Of a stretch of DNA of 49,830 nt, positions 8,522 to 17,789 are shown piece by piece (the stretch's first letter is position 1; every line of letters starts with the position of its first letter). Origin of the DNA: Shewanella sp. SR44-3 (GTDB lineage: Bacteria; Pseudomonadota; Gammaproteobacteria; Enterobacterales; Shewanellaceae); NCBI RefSeq assembly GCF_014163735.1, contig NZ_JACJDV010000026.1, positions 1 through 49,830 of the forward strand. Direction: 5' to 3'. Position numbers and translations under genes: made by a program. The notes below the pieces were generated by a model that saw nothing but the letters and a program-made list of their open reading frames with translations, searched no databases and had not been told where the DNA came from.

Positions 8522-9715
8522 TTATTGACCTTTGCGCTTCACGCCTTGCAGATTATCTGTTTGCTGTTTCACTGGCCCTTGCTGGCTGAAACTTGTCAGG
8601 CTTAAATCCTTCAGTTGGCTTAATAGACTTTGATGCAGCTGGCTCAATTTGGGCTTATTGTCTTGATTAAACACCAGCGGCCGGCAAAGACTCATGGCTT
8701 GATAGCCTAGGCGCGCCGTTAATAGTCCGCCTCCAAGACCTTGAGCCACCCTAGCCGATAATTTACCAGCCATTTCAAGGGATAAAACTTGAGTACCAAG
8801 GTCAGTAATCAGCTCTGCACTACCAGCATAAATAATGTTAGCGACTATGCTGCGTAATAATTTAATCCGACTCCAGTAGCCTAAGTCGATGGCATAAATT
8901 TGGGCAACTTGAGTCACCATTTTTTGATTTCGCCACAGAATAATTGCCATATCTAACGCAGCAAGAGGGCTGGCTGAAAGCAATAACGCCGCTTCGGCCG
9001 CATAACGACTAATAAGTTTTTTGGCTTCGCTATCCCTTTGACTCAGCACTAAGGTATCAAATAACATCAGCTTTTCAGCATCATTATGTTCAGGGTTTAT
9101 ATGGGTTAAATATTGCCGACTGGCGCTGTCTTCGGGATAGCGCTTCAAAAGCGGCGTGATAAATTTATCCGCCTCACCGATTTGCATACTCAACGCCAAA
9201 CGTTCGCCAGTCTCTTGAGTGCTAACAACCTGTTTTAACTGGCCAAGCTTGCGCCATTCACTGATAAAGCCCAGGCTTGCAACACCGACAACCACCCCGA
9301 GCACTATAGTGTAAAAACCAAATAACCAGGGGCTTTGCTCAAACGCTTGCCATAACCCCAAGCCCGTCTCAACGAACACTAGCGTGCTAAGCGCCAGCAA
9401 TAATAGCTTAACAGGCCAAGTCATTTTACTGCGGGATTTAAGCTTGATGATGGGATTATTGGCCGTTAAGTCAAAGCCTGCTAACTTTGCATCATGGGCT
9501 TGTTCAGTTGTTTTATCAGCGCTTTGCTCAGCCGTTTGTTCAAATCCTGCTTGATGGCTTGGATTAAACTCTTTTTCATCAAAGGCTTGGCTTGCTTTAA
9601 ATTTGGCGCTATGAGACTGGCTAGCTGTGCTGCCATTGGCTTCACAGCTCAGGCTTGGCAACTCATCAAAAATTTGCTGCTGCTTGAGTTTATTGATTGG
9701 CGGTTTTTCTAACAT
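8522..9715 (-). CDS. ycjF: YcjF-family (TIGR01620 / DUF697) inner-membrane protein
   Basis: 397 residues. The hydrophilic, charged N-terminal ~110 residues are followed by two membrane helices (about residues 100-125 and 132-152). A DUF697-type C-terminal domain follows, with a hydrophobic segment near LSARVAQGLGGGLLTARLGYQAMSLCRP. It starts one base after the ycjX stop region and so is translationally coupled to the P-loop protein YcjX, the same pairing as in E. coli where ycjXF belongs to the phage-shock regulon. Its molecular function is unknown. The last ~35 residues are Gln-rich and probably disordered. Confidence 0.85.
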   Translation of the reverse strand: MLEKPPINKLKQQQIFDELPSLSCEANGSTASQSHSAKFKASQAFDEKEFNPSHQAGFEQTAEQSADKTTEQAHDAKLAGFDLTANNPIIKLKSRSKMTWPVKLLLLALSTLVFVETGLGLWQAFEQSPWLFGFYTIVLGVVVGVASLGFISEWRKLGQLKQVVSTQETGERLALSMQIGEADKFITPLLKRYPEDSASRQYLTHINPEHNDAEKLMLFDTLVLSQRDSEAKKLISRYAAEAALLLSASPLAALDMAIILWRNQKMVTQVAQIYAIDLGYWSRIKLLRSIVANIIYAGSAELITDLGTQVLSLEMAGKLSARVAQGLGGGLLTARLGYQAMSLCRPLVFNQDNKPKLSQLHQSLLSQLKDLSLTSFSQQGPVKQQTDNLQGVKRKGQ

Positions 9716-9716
9716 A

Positions 9717-11174
9717 TTAGGTCAGCTTATCGGCAAGTAAAAATTGAAGGAGATGATCGAGGCGAATATGTTCAAATTGTGCCCCACCAGCATGCCTATG
9801 GCTGACACCATCAACTTGATGGTCCTTAGGTAAGAAAGACATAAAATCAAACCCTTGCTCACGCCAAAAATCAGCTGTTGGTAACTGCTTGGGCACTTCG
9901 CCGGGAAATACCGTAGTCATTTTTCCCGCAAGATTTCGGCCTTTTATCACTTCTTGATTGCCATCAGCCGTGCTAACCATGCCATGCTCTGTCACTTTAA
10001 TGGCACTGATAGCCATGGTTTCTACATCGCAGCCTTCAAAACTGGCAAAGTGCTGACTTTGCCTGAGCATGTCAGTCAGTAGTTGCAGCACATGACCTTG
10101 TTGATCCCGCGTTACCCTATCAACCTGACTGGCGGCAAATAATAACTTATCAATCCGCGGTGAAAATAAACGTTTGATAAGGCTCGACTGACCAAAATGA
10201 AAACTTTCCATAATTTGATTCAAGGCAAAACTCATGTCATTAAATTGGCCGTGGCCATGATTAAGGGCATTTAAGCAATCCACCAGCACTAATTGGCGAT
10301 CGAAACTTGAAAAGTAATCCCGATAAAATGGCTTAACGACTTTTGCCACGTATTGCTGATAGCGAGTTTTTAGTACTTGATAATGGCTATTGTCAGCACT
10401 GCTTTCTAGGCGCTTATGATCAGCTTCACTGAGTTCAAGTAACGGGAAAAAAGCGAGTAATGGGGTTGATTCAAATTCTCCTGGCAACAACATGCGCCCA
10501 GGCTGAGCTAAGTAATAACCTTGCACTCGAACCAGATCTATCAATAGCGCCTGATAACTGGCGGCGAGCAGCTTTAGTTGTTGCTCATCGGCACTGCTTT
10601 CAAGTGATAAGGCGTTAAGCTTGCATGAAAAATCAGCATAAAGCGGCGAGGCTTTAAAGCGCGCAGCAGTGGCTTTTTGGGATAAACACCAGCTGGTAAA
10701 ATCCATGTTCAGCATAGGTAAATCCAGCAGCCACTCACCGGGATAATCTATAATATCCACATACAAGGTCGCAGTATCAGTTAATTTAGCCAGTAGGCCT
10801 TTCTCGGGACGATATTTTACCGCCAATCTAAGTTCGGTAATTTGCCGCGTCGATGCCGGCCAGCGTGCAGGTGTTGAGGTTAAAGCATCCATAGCACCTT
10901 GATAATCAAAGCTTGCTACCGCTAAGTCCGGTTGCATGGCACGCTTGACGCCAATCAAGCGCCCTTCTCTGGCCACTTGCCATAAAGGTAAAGGTGACGA
11001 AGCAGCTTTAGCATCACAATGAAGCAATTGGTTCACAAGGCCTGTGATAAATGCCGTTTTCCCCGCGCCACTAAGGCCTGTGACCGCTAAACGTACATGC
11101 CTGTCAGTGCTGCGCAGCACTAAGGATTGCGTGGCTTGATTAAGCTTATTTACTGAACGTTCTATCAATCCCAA
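9717..11174 (-). CDS. ycjX: YcjX-family P-loop GTPase-like protein
   Basis: 485 residues. Walker A GLSGAGKT lies at residues 33-40 and a switch-like IIDYPGEWLLDLPML motif near residue 135. Lys39 and Thr40 are present, so nucleotide binding is expected. YcjX proteins are putative GTP-binding stress proteins of the phage-shock regulon with no fixed biochemical role. The gene sits between pspC (116 bases upstream) and ycjF. The intergenic gap to pspC holds a GC hairpin without a T-run, so read-through from the psp operon is plausible. Confidence 0.88.
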   Translation of the reverse strand: MGLIERSVNKLNQATQSLVLRSTDRHVRLAVTGLSGAGKTAFITGLVNQLLHCDAKAASSPLPLWQVAREGRLIGVKRAMQPDLAVASFDYQGAMDALTSTPARWPASTRQITELRLAVKYRPEKGLLAKLTDTATLYVDIIDYPGEWLLDLPMLNMDFTSWCLSQKATAARFKASPLYADFSCKLNALSLESSADEQQLKLLAASYQALLIDLVRVQGYYLAQPGRMLLPGEFESTPLLAFFPLLELSEADHKRLESSADNSHYQVLKTRYQQYVAKVVKPFYRDYFSSFDRQLVLVDCLNALNHGHGQFNDMSFALNQIMESFHFGQSSLIKRLFSPRIDKLLFAASQVDRVTRDQQGHVLQLLTDMLRQSQHFASFEGCDVETMAISAIKVTEHGMVSTADGNQEVIKGRNLAGKMTTVFPGEVPKQLPTADFWREQGFDFMSFLPKDHQVDGVSHRHAGGAQFEHIRLDHLLQFLLADKLT

Positions 11175-11260
11175 AAAAATGCTTCCTTATTGTGCTAAAC
11201 CCTTAATTAAATTCTTAACTAAACCCTTCAATAAACCAGCTGCACATTTCCCATAGCAAC

Positions 11261-11280
11261 AAGGGCGGAAAACCGCCCTT
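11261..11280 (-). other. GC hairpin between pspC and ycjX
   Basis: AAGGGCGG / CCGCCCTT with loop AAAA (8-bp perfect stem). On the minus strand it is followed by GTTGCTATGG rather than a T-run. A processing or attenuation element inside the operon is therefore more likely than a full intrinsic terminator. Confidence 0.5.
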
Positions 11281-11289
11281 TGAATGATG

Positions 11290-11685
11290 CTATAGATTAT
11301 CAATTTGTCTTTTCAGATCGAAATTATCTGAAGTGACGTGACGCTCAAGTTGCTGCAAGCGAGTCTCAAGCTTAGTAAACTGACGGTTCACATCGAAGAG
11401 CGCTTGCTTGGCAGGCTCTCCAGCTTGCCAGACTTTCTTCTTTACTTCGATATCTTTATGTTCGAACTTATCGTCTAAGTTTTTAGGCTTTTCATCTAAG
11501 ATCATCCAAAGGGCAATATAAATAACAAAAACAAACCCTGTGCCGCCCAATAAAAATATCGATACTGCTAATACTCTTACCAACCAAGTTTCAAAATTGA
11601 AGTACTCTGCGATACCAGCGCAGACACCTGCAATTTTTCCAGCCTTGGCATTACGGTATAAAGTTCGACCATTAGAGGTGTTCAT
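11290..11685 (-). CDS. pspC: Phage shock protein C
   Basis: 131 residues. The N-terminal PspC domain reads LYRNAKAGKIAGVCAGIAEYF, then WLVRVLAVSIFLLGGTGFVFVIYIALWMIL, with a membrane helix at about residues 35-65. A charged C-terminal half ending in a leucine-zipper-like coil follows. PspC is the inner-membrane sensor that, with PspB, relieves PspA inhibition of PspF. Overlaps the pspB end by 14 bases, so it is co-translated. Confidence 0.92.
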   Translation of the reverse strand: MNTSNGRTLYRNAKAGKIAGVCAGIAEYFNFETWLVRVLAVSIFLLGGTGFVFVIYIALWMILDEKPKNLDDKFEHKDIEVKKKVWQAGEPAKQALFDVNRQFTKLETRLQQLERHVTSDNFDLKRQIDNL

Positions 11686-11911
11686 GCTTTGCCCTCCATT
11701 CAGGTGATTGAGTATCTAATATTGCCTCCAGCGTCTCAATGCGGCTGCCCATTTTTTCAGCTTTAGCGATGAGATCATTTAGCTGGCTAAACTCTTCCTC
11801 TGTGAGTCCTTGGCTCACCTGCCGCTTACTGCGGTAATGAAGCACTAGCCAAATGGGCGCAACAACTAACAAAAAGATAATAATTGGTGCTATTAGTATA
11901 TCCATGTCCAT
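11672..11911 (-). CDS. pspB: Phage shock protein B
   Basis: 79 residues: one N-terminal membrane helix (IAPIIIFLLVVAPIWLVLHY) and a cytoplasmic coil ending in AILDTQSPEWRAKHE, which matches the family ending (LDAEHPNWR in E. coli). GAGG lies upstream of the first ATG (11911), which is preferred over the second ATG two codons on. Partner of PspC in sensing membrane stress. Starts 16 bases after pspA. Confidence 0.93.
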   Translation of the reverse strand: MDMDILIAPIIIFLLVVAPIWLVLHYRSKRQVSQGLTEEEFSQLNDLIAKAEKMGSRIETLEAILDTQSPEWRAKHEHL

Positions 11912-11927
11912 AACCTACCTCGATTTA

Positions 11928-12611
11928 TTAGGCTTTTGTTTTTGGCTGAGCTTTAGCCTTCACCTTAGCCTTTAATGCCGCTAATTCATCACTCACTGAG
12001 TCCTCAGCAGCTAAAGCGGCAAATTCATCGGCTAAGCTATTCTTTTTACCCATATCATAAGACTCAACTTGCGCTTCAATTCCTTCTACGCGACGCTCGT
12101 ATTGCTCAAACTTCATCATGGCATCATCAATCTTGCTTGAATCTAACTGCTTTTTCACTTCTAGGCGTGAAGTTGCAGTCTGCTTGCGCATGATAATGGT
12201 CTTTTGACGAGCACGTGCATCGTTTAGTTTTTCTTGAAGTTGAGCCACTTCATCTTTCAAGCGCGCAATGTGCTCTTCAACCACTTGTAACTCAAGTTCC
12301 AATGTATCCAGTAAAGTGCCTGTTTTTTGCTTTTCAATCAAGGCTGCTTTAGCTAAATCTTCCCTGTCTTTGGATAAGGCAAGTTCTGCCTTGTCTTGCC
12401 AATCTTGTACTTGTTCCTGTACACGGGCTACACGTCTTAGTAATTCTTTCTTTTCTGCTAAAACCTTGGCAGAAGTTGAACGCACTTCAACTAAGGTGTC
12501 CTCCATCTCTTGGATGATAAGGCGTACCATTTTTTCAGGGTCTTCTGCTTTATCTAATAAAGCACTGATGTTGGAGTTAACTATGTCTGCAAAGCGAGAG
12601 AAAATTCCCAT
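11928..12611 (-). CDS. pspA: Phage shock protein A
   Basis: 227 residues, IM30/PspA family. MGIFSRFADIVNSNISALLDKAEDPEKMVRL is the amphipathic, membrane-binding start; it is followed by long heptad coiled coils to about residue 185 and a short Ala/Lys-rich tail. PspA is a peripheral membrane protein that protects damaged inner membrane and holds PspF inactive in unstressed cells. First gene of the psp operon, preceded by a sigma-54 type promoter and divergent pspF. Confidence 0.95.
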   Translation of the reverse strand: MGIFSRFADIVNSNISALLDKAEDPEKMVRLIIQEMEDTLVEVRSTSAKVLAEKKELLRRVARVQEQVQDWQDKAELALSKDREDLAKAALIEKQKTGTLLDTLELELQVVEEHIARLKDEVAQLQEKLNDARARQKTIIMRKQTATSRLEVKKQLDSSKIDDAMMKFEQYERRVEGIEAQVESYDMGKKNSLADEFAALAAEDSVSDELAALKAKVKAKAQPKTKA

Positions 12612-12652
12612 AATGTGTTCCTCAATTGAACGTTAATGTCGAAGTACATAAT

Positions 12653-12668
12653 ACACATAGCATGCCAA
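12653..12668 (-). promoter_or_regulatory. Sigma-54 type promoter of pspA
   Basis: On the minus strand the site reads TTGGCATGCTATGTGT. The -24 element TTGGCA fits well and the -12 element TGT is close to the E. coli pspA promoter (TTGGCACG...TTGT). It lies about 45 bases before the pspA ATG. A TGATAA/TTATCA inverted repeat (12673-12691) just upstream could be part of the regulatory region, with PspF enhancer sites farther up. Confidence 0.65.
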
Positions 12669-12787
12669 CTTTTGATAAGCCATATTTATCATGCACTTAG
12701 ATTAAATCCAAGTTTTTCTTTCTTTTTAAACCTCAGACAACTATTATGATTTTCACCAATAATTAGCGTAAAAGACTAACCAATATC

Positions 12788-13903
12788 GTGGCGAATTCAT
12801 ACCAACAAGATAATCTCATCGGTCAATCCAATGCCCTATTAGAAGTATTAGAGCATGTGTCTAAAGTGGCCCCGCTGTCTAAACCTGTGCTGATTATTGG
12901 TGAGCGAGGCACAGGTAAGGAACTCATTGCCGAGCGTCTACACTACTTATCTGCACGCTGGGATCAAGCATTTATTAAGCTAAATTGCTCATCCTTAAGT
13001 GAAAACTTATTAGAAAGTGAACTCTTTGGCCACGACTCTGGGGCATTTACTGGGGCTAAAGGTAAGCATGAAGGTCGTTTCGAGCGCGCCGATGGCGGTA
13101 CACTGTTTTTAGATGAACTGGCAAATACCTCTGGGCTTATCCAAGAAAAGCTGCTTAGGGTCATAGAATACGGTGAGTTTGAACGGGTGGGTGGCAGTAA
13201 AACAGTGCAAACCGATGTCAGACTGATTTGTGCCGCCAATGAAGATTTGCCCACATTAGCCGAACAAGGTGAATTTCGCGCCGATTTACTCGATAGACTG
13301 GCATTCGATGTGATCACCTTGCCACCACTGCGTTGTCGCACCGAAGATATCATGCCCCTTGCAGAACATTTTGCCGTCAGTATGGCCAGACAACTAGGTT
13401 TAGATTTTTTCCCAGGCTTTAGCCCTATCGCCGTCGAGCAATTAATGATGCACTCATGGCCGGGTAACATTCGTGAACTTAAGAATGCGGTTGAGCGCAG
13501 TGTCTACCGCAGCGGTCAAGAAAACGCCATAGAAGAAATCATCCTTGATCCGTTTGCCTCACCTTATCGGCCAACTAATCGAGTTAAAACCTTAAGCCGT
13601 CAGCATTCACATGCGAATCATTCAGGGCCAGCAACGATTGAAAGAATGGCTACTGACGCTAATGTCCAAACGCAAAATTTAACTTCAGAAGGACTAGCAT
13701 CTGACGTATTAGCACCTCAAGTCTTGCAATTAACCTTTCCCATCAGCTTTAAAGAGCATACCGAGCAATTTGAAGTGGATTTAATCAACCAAGCCCTGAG
13801 CGAGAGCCAATTTAATCAGAAGAAAACAGCCGAATTGCTCGGCCTGAGTTATCATCAGCTCAGAGGGATCTTAAAGAAGTATAATTTATTGGATAAGGCG
13901 TAA
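12788..13903 (+). CDS. pspF: Sigma-54 activator PspF
   Basis: 371 residues. The AAA+ domain begins at once with no receiver domain, as in PspF. Walker A GERGTGKE and GAFTGA (contacts sigma-54) are present, as are Walker B GGTLFLDEL and the arginine-finger region EFRADLLDRL. The C-terminal Fis-type helix-turn-helix is QKKTAELLGLSYHQLRGILKKY. About 70 residues of linker separate the two, longer than in E. coli PspF. The start is a GTG with a weak ribosome site. Divergent from pspA and held off by PspA in the known circuit. Confidence 0.92.
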   Translation: MANSYQQDNLIGQSNALLEVLEHVSKVAPLSKPVLIIGERGTGKELIAERLHYLSARWDQAFIKLNCSSLSENLLESELFGHDSGAFTGAKGKHEGRFERADGGTLFLDELANTSGLIQEKLLRVIEYGEFERVGGSKTVQTDVRLICAANEDLPTLAEQGEFRADLLDRLAFDVITLPPLRCRTEDIMPLAEHFAVSMARQLGLDFFPGFSPIAVEQLMMHSWPGNIRELKNAVERSVYRSGQENAIEEIILDPFASPYRPTNRVKTLSRQHSHANHSGPATIERMATDANVQTQNLTSEGLASDVLAPQVLQLTFPISFKEHTEQFEVDLINQALSESQFNQKKTAELLGLSYHQLRGILKKYNLLDKA

Positions 13904-14108
13904 ACTTGATGAGAAAAGATGCACATTGCCCCAACTTGCTTTCCACTGTTAAAATAGCTATTTAGGCCAATGCTAGCCGATACTTATTGGCTGTTTTCGC
14001 GAACTTGGCGTGGTTAGCATCACTAGCAAGTAGGCTATGATGGTGTTAATGCGAAGGGCTCTGCTAGCCCTGATTGGAAATTATAATGACAATATGTTGG
14101 GTCTATTC

Positions 14109-15878
14109 ATGATGCGTCAATGGCAACTTACCTTAGTGTGTGCCTGTAGCCTGCTTCTATCTGCCTGCGGTAAAGCACAATTGCCATCAGGGCTAGTGTA
14201 TTGTAGCGAAGGAAACCCTGAAACCTTCAACCCACAATTGGTGACATCAGGTACGACTATCGATGCCACTTCAAATCAAATTTATAATCGCTTAGTGGAT
14301 TATGACTCTGCCAGCGCGAGCATAGTGCCAAGTCTTGCCACCCAATGGCAAGTCTCAGATGATGGCCGGGCTTATCGGTTTAATTTGCGCCGCGACGTGC
14401 ATTACCACCAATCCGAACTTTTTACCCCCAGCCGTTTTTTCAATGCCGATGACGTGCTGTTTTCATTTAACCGCATTATCGACTTACAGCATCCTTACCA
14501 TGAGATCACTCGTACCGGTTACCCCTTCTTTCAAAGTATTAGCTTTGCAGAATTGGTAACCAATATAGAAAGAGTCAATGATTTTGAAGTGGTATTTCAT
14601 CTGTCTCGCCCAGATGCCGCCTTTCTTTCCAACTTAGCGACCGATTTTGCGGTGATCTTATCTGCTGAGTACGCTCAGCAGTTACTGGCTCAAAACCAAG
14701 CCGATAAACTCGACTTTTTTGCCATAGGCACCGGGCCTTTCAAACTTGATGAATACGTAAAAAACGAGTACATACGTTATAAAAAACATGCTGACTTTTG
14801 GGGCGTTATCCCAAAAATTGAAATGCTGGTGTTTGATATTACCCCAAGAAGCTCGGTACGACTGGCTAAACTCATTACCGGCGACTGCAGTGTATCAGCA
14901 CTACCCAAAGCCACCGAACTTGCCGTGGTCAAGCAGCAAAAGAACCTCATTATCGATACCCAAGCAGGTCTTAATGTGGCCTTTTGGGCATTTAATACTC
15001 AAAAAGCCCCCTTTGACGATGTAAGAGTGCGCCAAGCTCTTGCCCATGCTGTAGATAAGGAAAATATTTTACGGGTGGTGTATCACGATACCGCAGTGGC
15101 CGCCACTGGGGTGTTACCCCCCTCATCTTGGGCCTATACTCCAAGCGTTATCCCAAATGAATACAACCCCAAAAAAGCTCGACAGCTATTAGATGCCGCA
15201 GGTATAAACCAATTAAGCATTGATATTTGGGCCATGCCAGTAGCCCGGGTTTACAACCCAAATGCACTGAAAACCGCAGAACTTATTCAGGCAGATTTAG
15301 CGGCAATTGGTGTAAAAGTGAATATTGTCAGTTATGACTGGAGCGTGTTTACTCAAAAACTGGCTTTAGCAGACTATGATTCAGTGCTCATAGGTTGGAA
15401 CGCTGACAATAGTGACCCAGATAACTTTTTCACCCCACTATTGAGCTGCGCGGCTTTCAACTCAAACAACAACCGTTCACGCTGGTGCCAACCCGCCTTT
15501 GATGAACTATTAACCAAAGCTCAGGCAACTACTGATAAACCTGAGCGTAAGGCCCTTTATCAAGCCGCCGAAGCCATTATTGCCGCTCAGGTACCTATGG
15601 TTAATTTAGCCCACGCCCAAAAAGTGGTGCTGCGTAAAAAACAACTCACGTCAACCCACAGTGCCCCCTATGGCGGTATTTCTTTTGCACCGATAATATT
15701 AGCTGAAAAAAACCTTGCCACGCCTGCAGCTGAAACTCAACAAGCTGATCTTTATGGTGATAGTGATATTAGCCACGATAGTGGTACTAAACACTCTGAC
15801 AGCGAGTCAAATCCCACCAAGGTGTCTCATAATCCAGCAGATAAGCCTTCAGACGCCCCAACACAGGAGCAGCACTAA
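14109..15878 (+). CDS. sapA: SapA-type peptide-binding lipoprotein of ABC transporter
   Basis: SBP_bac_5 family solute-binding protein. The lipobox LLLSAC ends the signal peptide about 20 residues in. GLVYCSEGNPETFNPQ then opens the mature domain, close to SapA of enterics. The start is placed at 14109 because MMRQWQLTLVCACSLLLSAC is a compact lipoprotein signal; ATGs at 14094 or 14037 would lengthen the leader. Sap transporters bind peptides (antimicrobial peptides in some pathogens, putrescine export reported in E. coli). The last ~50 residues are hydrophilic, rich in Ser/Asp/His/Lys, beyond the usual family end. First gene of sapABCDF. The stop overlaps sapB (TAATG). Confidence 0.9.
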   Translation: MMRQWQLTLVCACSLLLSACGKAQLPSGLVYCSEGNPETFNPQLVTSGTTIDATSNQIYNRLVDYDSASASIVPSLATQWQVSDDGRAYRFNLRRDVHYHQSELFTPSRFFNADDVLFSFNRIIDLQHPYHEITRTGYPFFQSISFAELVTNIERVNDFEVVFHLSRPDAAFLSNLATDFAVILSAEYAQQLLAQNQADKLDFFAIGTGPFKLDEYVKNEYIRYKKHADFWGVIPKIEMLVFDITPRSSVRLAKLITGDCSVSALPKATELAVVKQQKNLIIDTQAGLNVAFWAFNTQKAPFDDVRVRQALAHAVDKENILRVVYHDTAVAATGVLPPSSWAYTPSVIPNEYNPKKARQLLDAAGINQLSIDIWAMPVARVYNPNALKTAELIQADLAAIGVKVNIVSYDWSVFTQKLALADYDSVLIGWNADNSDPDNFFTPLLSCAAFNSNNNRSRWCQPAFDELLTKAQATTDKPERKALYQAAEAIIAAQVPMVNLAHAQKVVLRKKQLTSTHSAPYGGISFAPIILAEKNLATPAAETQQADLYGDSDISHDSGTKHSDSESNPTKVSHNPADKPSDAPTQEQH

Positions 15879-16909
15879 TGTGGCGCTATATAATTAGACG
15901 AGTGGTACTGTTTTTTGCCACATCCCTAGTGATGATGGCGGTGCTGTTTATTGCTGCAAGCCTTTTCCCGGTTGAGAAAAGTTATTCACTCAGCGGTATT
16001 GAGTTTCCAACCCCCATACAGCAAATCGAGCTTACGCAAACCTATCAACTGAATGGTAATTTATTTAACCAATTTACCGCTTATTTGCGCGAGCGACTCT
16101 CTGGTAATTTAGGCATTTCCAGTAACTCACAACAAAGTGTTGCCGATGAGTTAATGAGCGTACTGCCAGCCTCTTTTGAACTGTCCCTGTTTGCTGGCGC
16201 CTTAGCTTTGATTTTTGGCGTGCCTTTAGGCGTTATTGCTACCCTAACCAAGAATAAAATCGTCGAGACCAGTATTTTAGCCCTGACCTTAACAGGCTAT
16301 TCAGTACCCGTGTTTTGGCTGGGGTTAACGCTGTCATTGTGGTTTGGGGTTAACTTAGGCTGGTTGCCCATCGCTGGGCAGATTAATTTACTCTATGAAA
16401 TCGAAAATATCACTGGCTTTATGCTTATCGATACCTTGTTATCCGACTCAGCGTTTGCCATGGCCGCTTTTGAAGATGCCTTGCTGCATATCATTCTCCC
16501 CGGTGTCACCTTAGCTGTGCTGCCTTTTACCACAGTAATACGCATTACCCGTCAGGCGCTGCAAGATGTTATGACCCAAACCTATATTCAAGCAGCTGAA
16601 GCTCGCGGTCTCAGCAGCAGAAAAATCCTATTACGCCACGCACTGCCTAATGCGCTCATTCCTGTACTAAAAAGCTTTGGCTTAATGCTGGGCTCATTTG
16701 CAGGTTACGCTATAGTGGTTGAAGTTATTTTCGCTTGGCCTGGTGTCGGGGCATGGTTGGTATCTGGTATCTATCAACGCGATTATACTGTGATCCAAGG
16801 CGGAATATTGTCCGTGTCACTGCTAATTATATTCTTAAGCATTATCATAGATTTAATTTATACAGCCATTAACCCCATGAGTAAGAAGGAGCTGTATGCC
16901 GCGCATTAA
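15878..16909 (+). CDS. sapB: SapB-type ABC transporter permease
   Basis: 343 residues, binding-protein-dependent permease of the DppB/OppB class. An N-terminal helix (MWRYIIRRVVLFFATSLVMMAV) is followed by five further membrane helices. The EAA loop AAEARGLSSRKILLRHALPNALIP contacts the ATPases. AGGAG precedes the ATG, which overlaps the sapA stop by one base. It forms the membrane channel with SapC. Confidence 0.93.
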   Translation: MWRYIIRRVVLFFATSLVMMAVLFIAASLFPVEKSYSLSGIEFPTPIQQIELTQTYQLNGNLFNQFTAYLRERLSGNLGISSNSQQSVADELMSVLPASFELSLFAGALALIFGVPLGVIATLTKNKIVETSILALTLTGYSVPVFWLGLTLSLWFGVNLGWLPIAGQINLLYEIENITGFMLIDTLLSDSAFAMAAFEDALLHIILPGVTLAVLPFTTVIRITRQALQDVMTQTYIQAAEARGLSSRKILLRHALPNALIPVLKSFGLMLGSFAGYAIVVEVIFAWPGVGAWLVSGIYQRDYTVIQGGILSVSLLIIFLSIIIDLIYTAINPMSKKELYAAH

Positions 16910-17786
16910 AATTTATCAAGAAGACAATATCGCTTCACCGTCACTGCGAGTCTGGCAATCGTTTTCAGCAAACCCAGCTTCACTTATCTCCCTTTGGGTG
17001 GTGCTGTTTTTATTGCTGCTCATTGGTTTCGGGCCGCTACTGGCGCCATTCTCCCCTGAAGCCCAGCAAGCGCATACGATATTGATGCCACCCTCTTGGG
17101 ATCTCGATGGCCATGTGGAATACTTTTTTGGTACTGACGATCTAGGTCGAGATATCTTTAGCCGCATCCTTCATGGAGTCAGACTCACCTTCGGCATGTC
17201 ACTGCTTATCGTTAGCGCCGCGTTAACCGCAGGCTTTATCATCGGCGCCCTCTCTGGGATGATGAAAGGCATAAAGTCGAGCATCTTAGGTCACTTACTC
17301 GATGCTTTAATGTCCATCCCCTCTTTGCTAATGGCAATTTTAGTGGTCGCCATTACCGGGCCAGGTCTTTATAACGTCTTCTGGGCCGTGGGCATTGCCA
17401 TGACGCCGCAATTTGTCCGTGCTATCCATCAAGCCGTGCATGAAGAGCTACAAAAGGAATACGTCACTGCAGCTCGCCTTGATGGTGCCAACAATTGGCA
17501 GATTTTCTGGTTTGTTATTATGCCGAATGTCTGGGATGTGGTGATAGTGCAAACCACGCTAGCGATTTCAGCAGCGATCCTTGATATTGCTGCACTGGGC
17601 TTTTTAAATTTAGGCGCGCAAGCCCCAAGCGCTGAATGGGGCTCCATGGTGTTGCAAGGTTTAGATAATTTACTGGTTGCCCCTTGGACAGTAACCATTC
17701 CTGGCGCAGCTATTTTATTTAGCGTACTGTCCATTAATCTGGTGGGTGACGGTTTGCGCTCAGCCCTCGCAGCCATAAGAAACTAA
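16896..17786 (+). CDS. sapC: SapC-type ABC transporter permease
   Basis: 296 residues, DppC/OppC-class permease. FFGTDDLGRDIFSRILHGVRLT is the typical motif before the core helices. The EAA loop is TAARLDGANNWQIFWFVIMPNVW. Six membrane helices are expected. AAGGAG lies just before the ATG. It overlaps the end of sapB by 14 bases, and sapD follows after 3 bases. Confidence 0.93.
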   Translation: MPRIKIYQEDNIASPSLRVWQSFSANPASLISLWVVLFLLLLIGFGPLLAPFSPEAQQAHTILMPPSWDLDGHVEYFFGTDDLGRDIFSRILHGVRLTFGMSLLIVSAALTAGFIIGALSGMMKGIKSSILGHLLDALMSIPSLLMAILVVAITGPGLYNVFWAVGIAMTPQFVRAIHQAVHEELQKEYVTAARLDGANNWQIFWFVIMPNVWDVVIVQTTLAISAAILDIAALGFLNLGAQAPSAEWGSMVLQGLDNLLVAPWTVTIPGAAILFSVLSINLVGDGLRSALAAIRN

Positions 17787-17789
17787 CCT

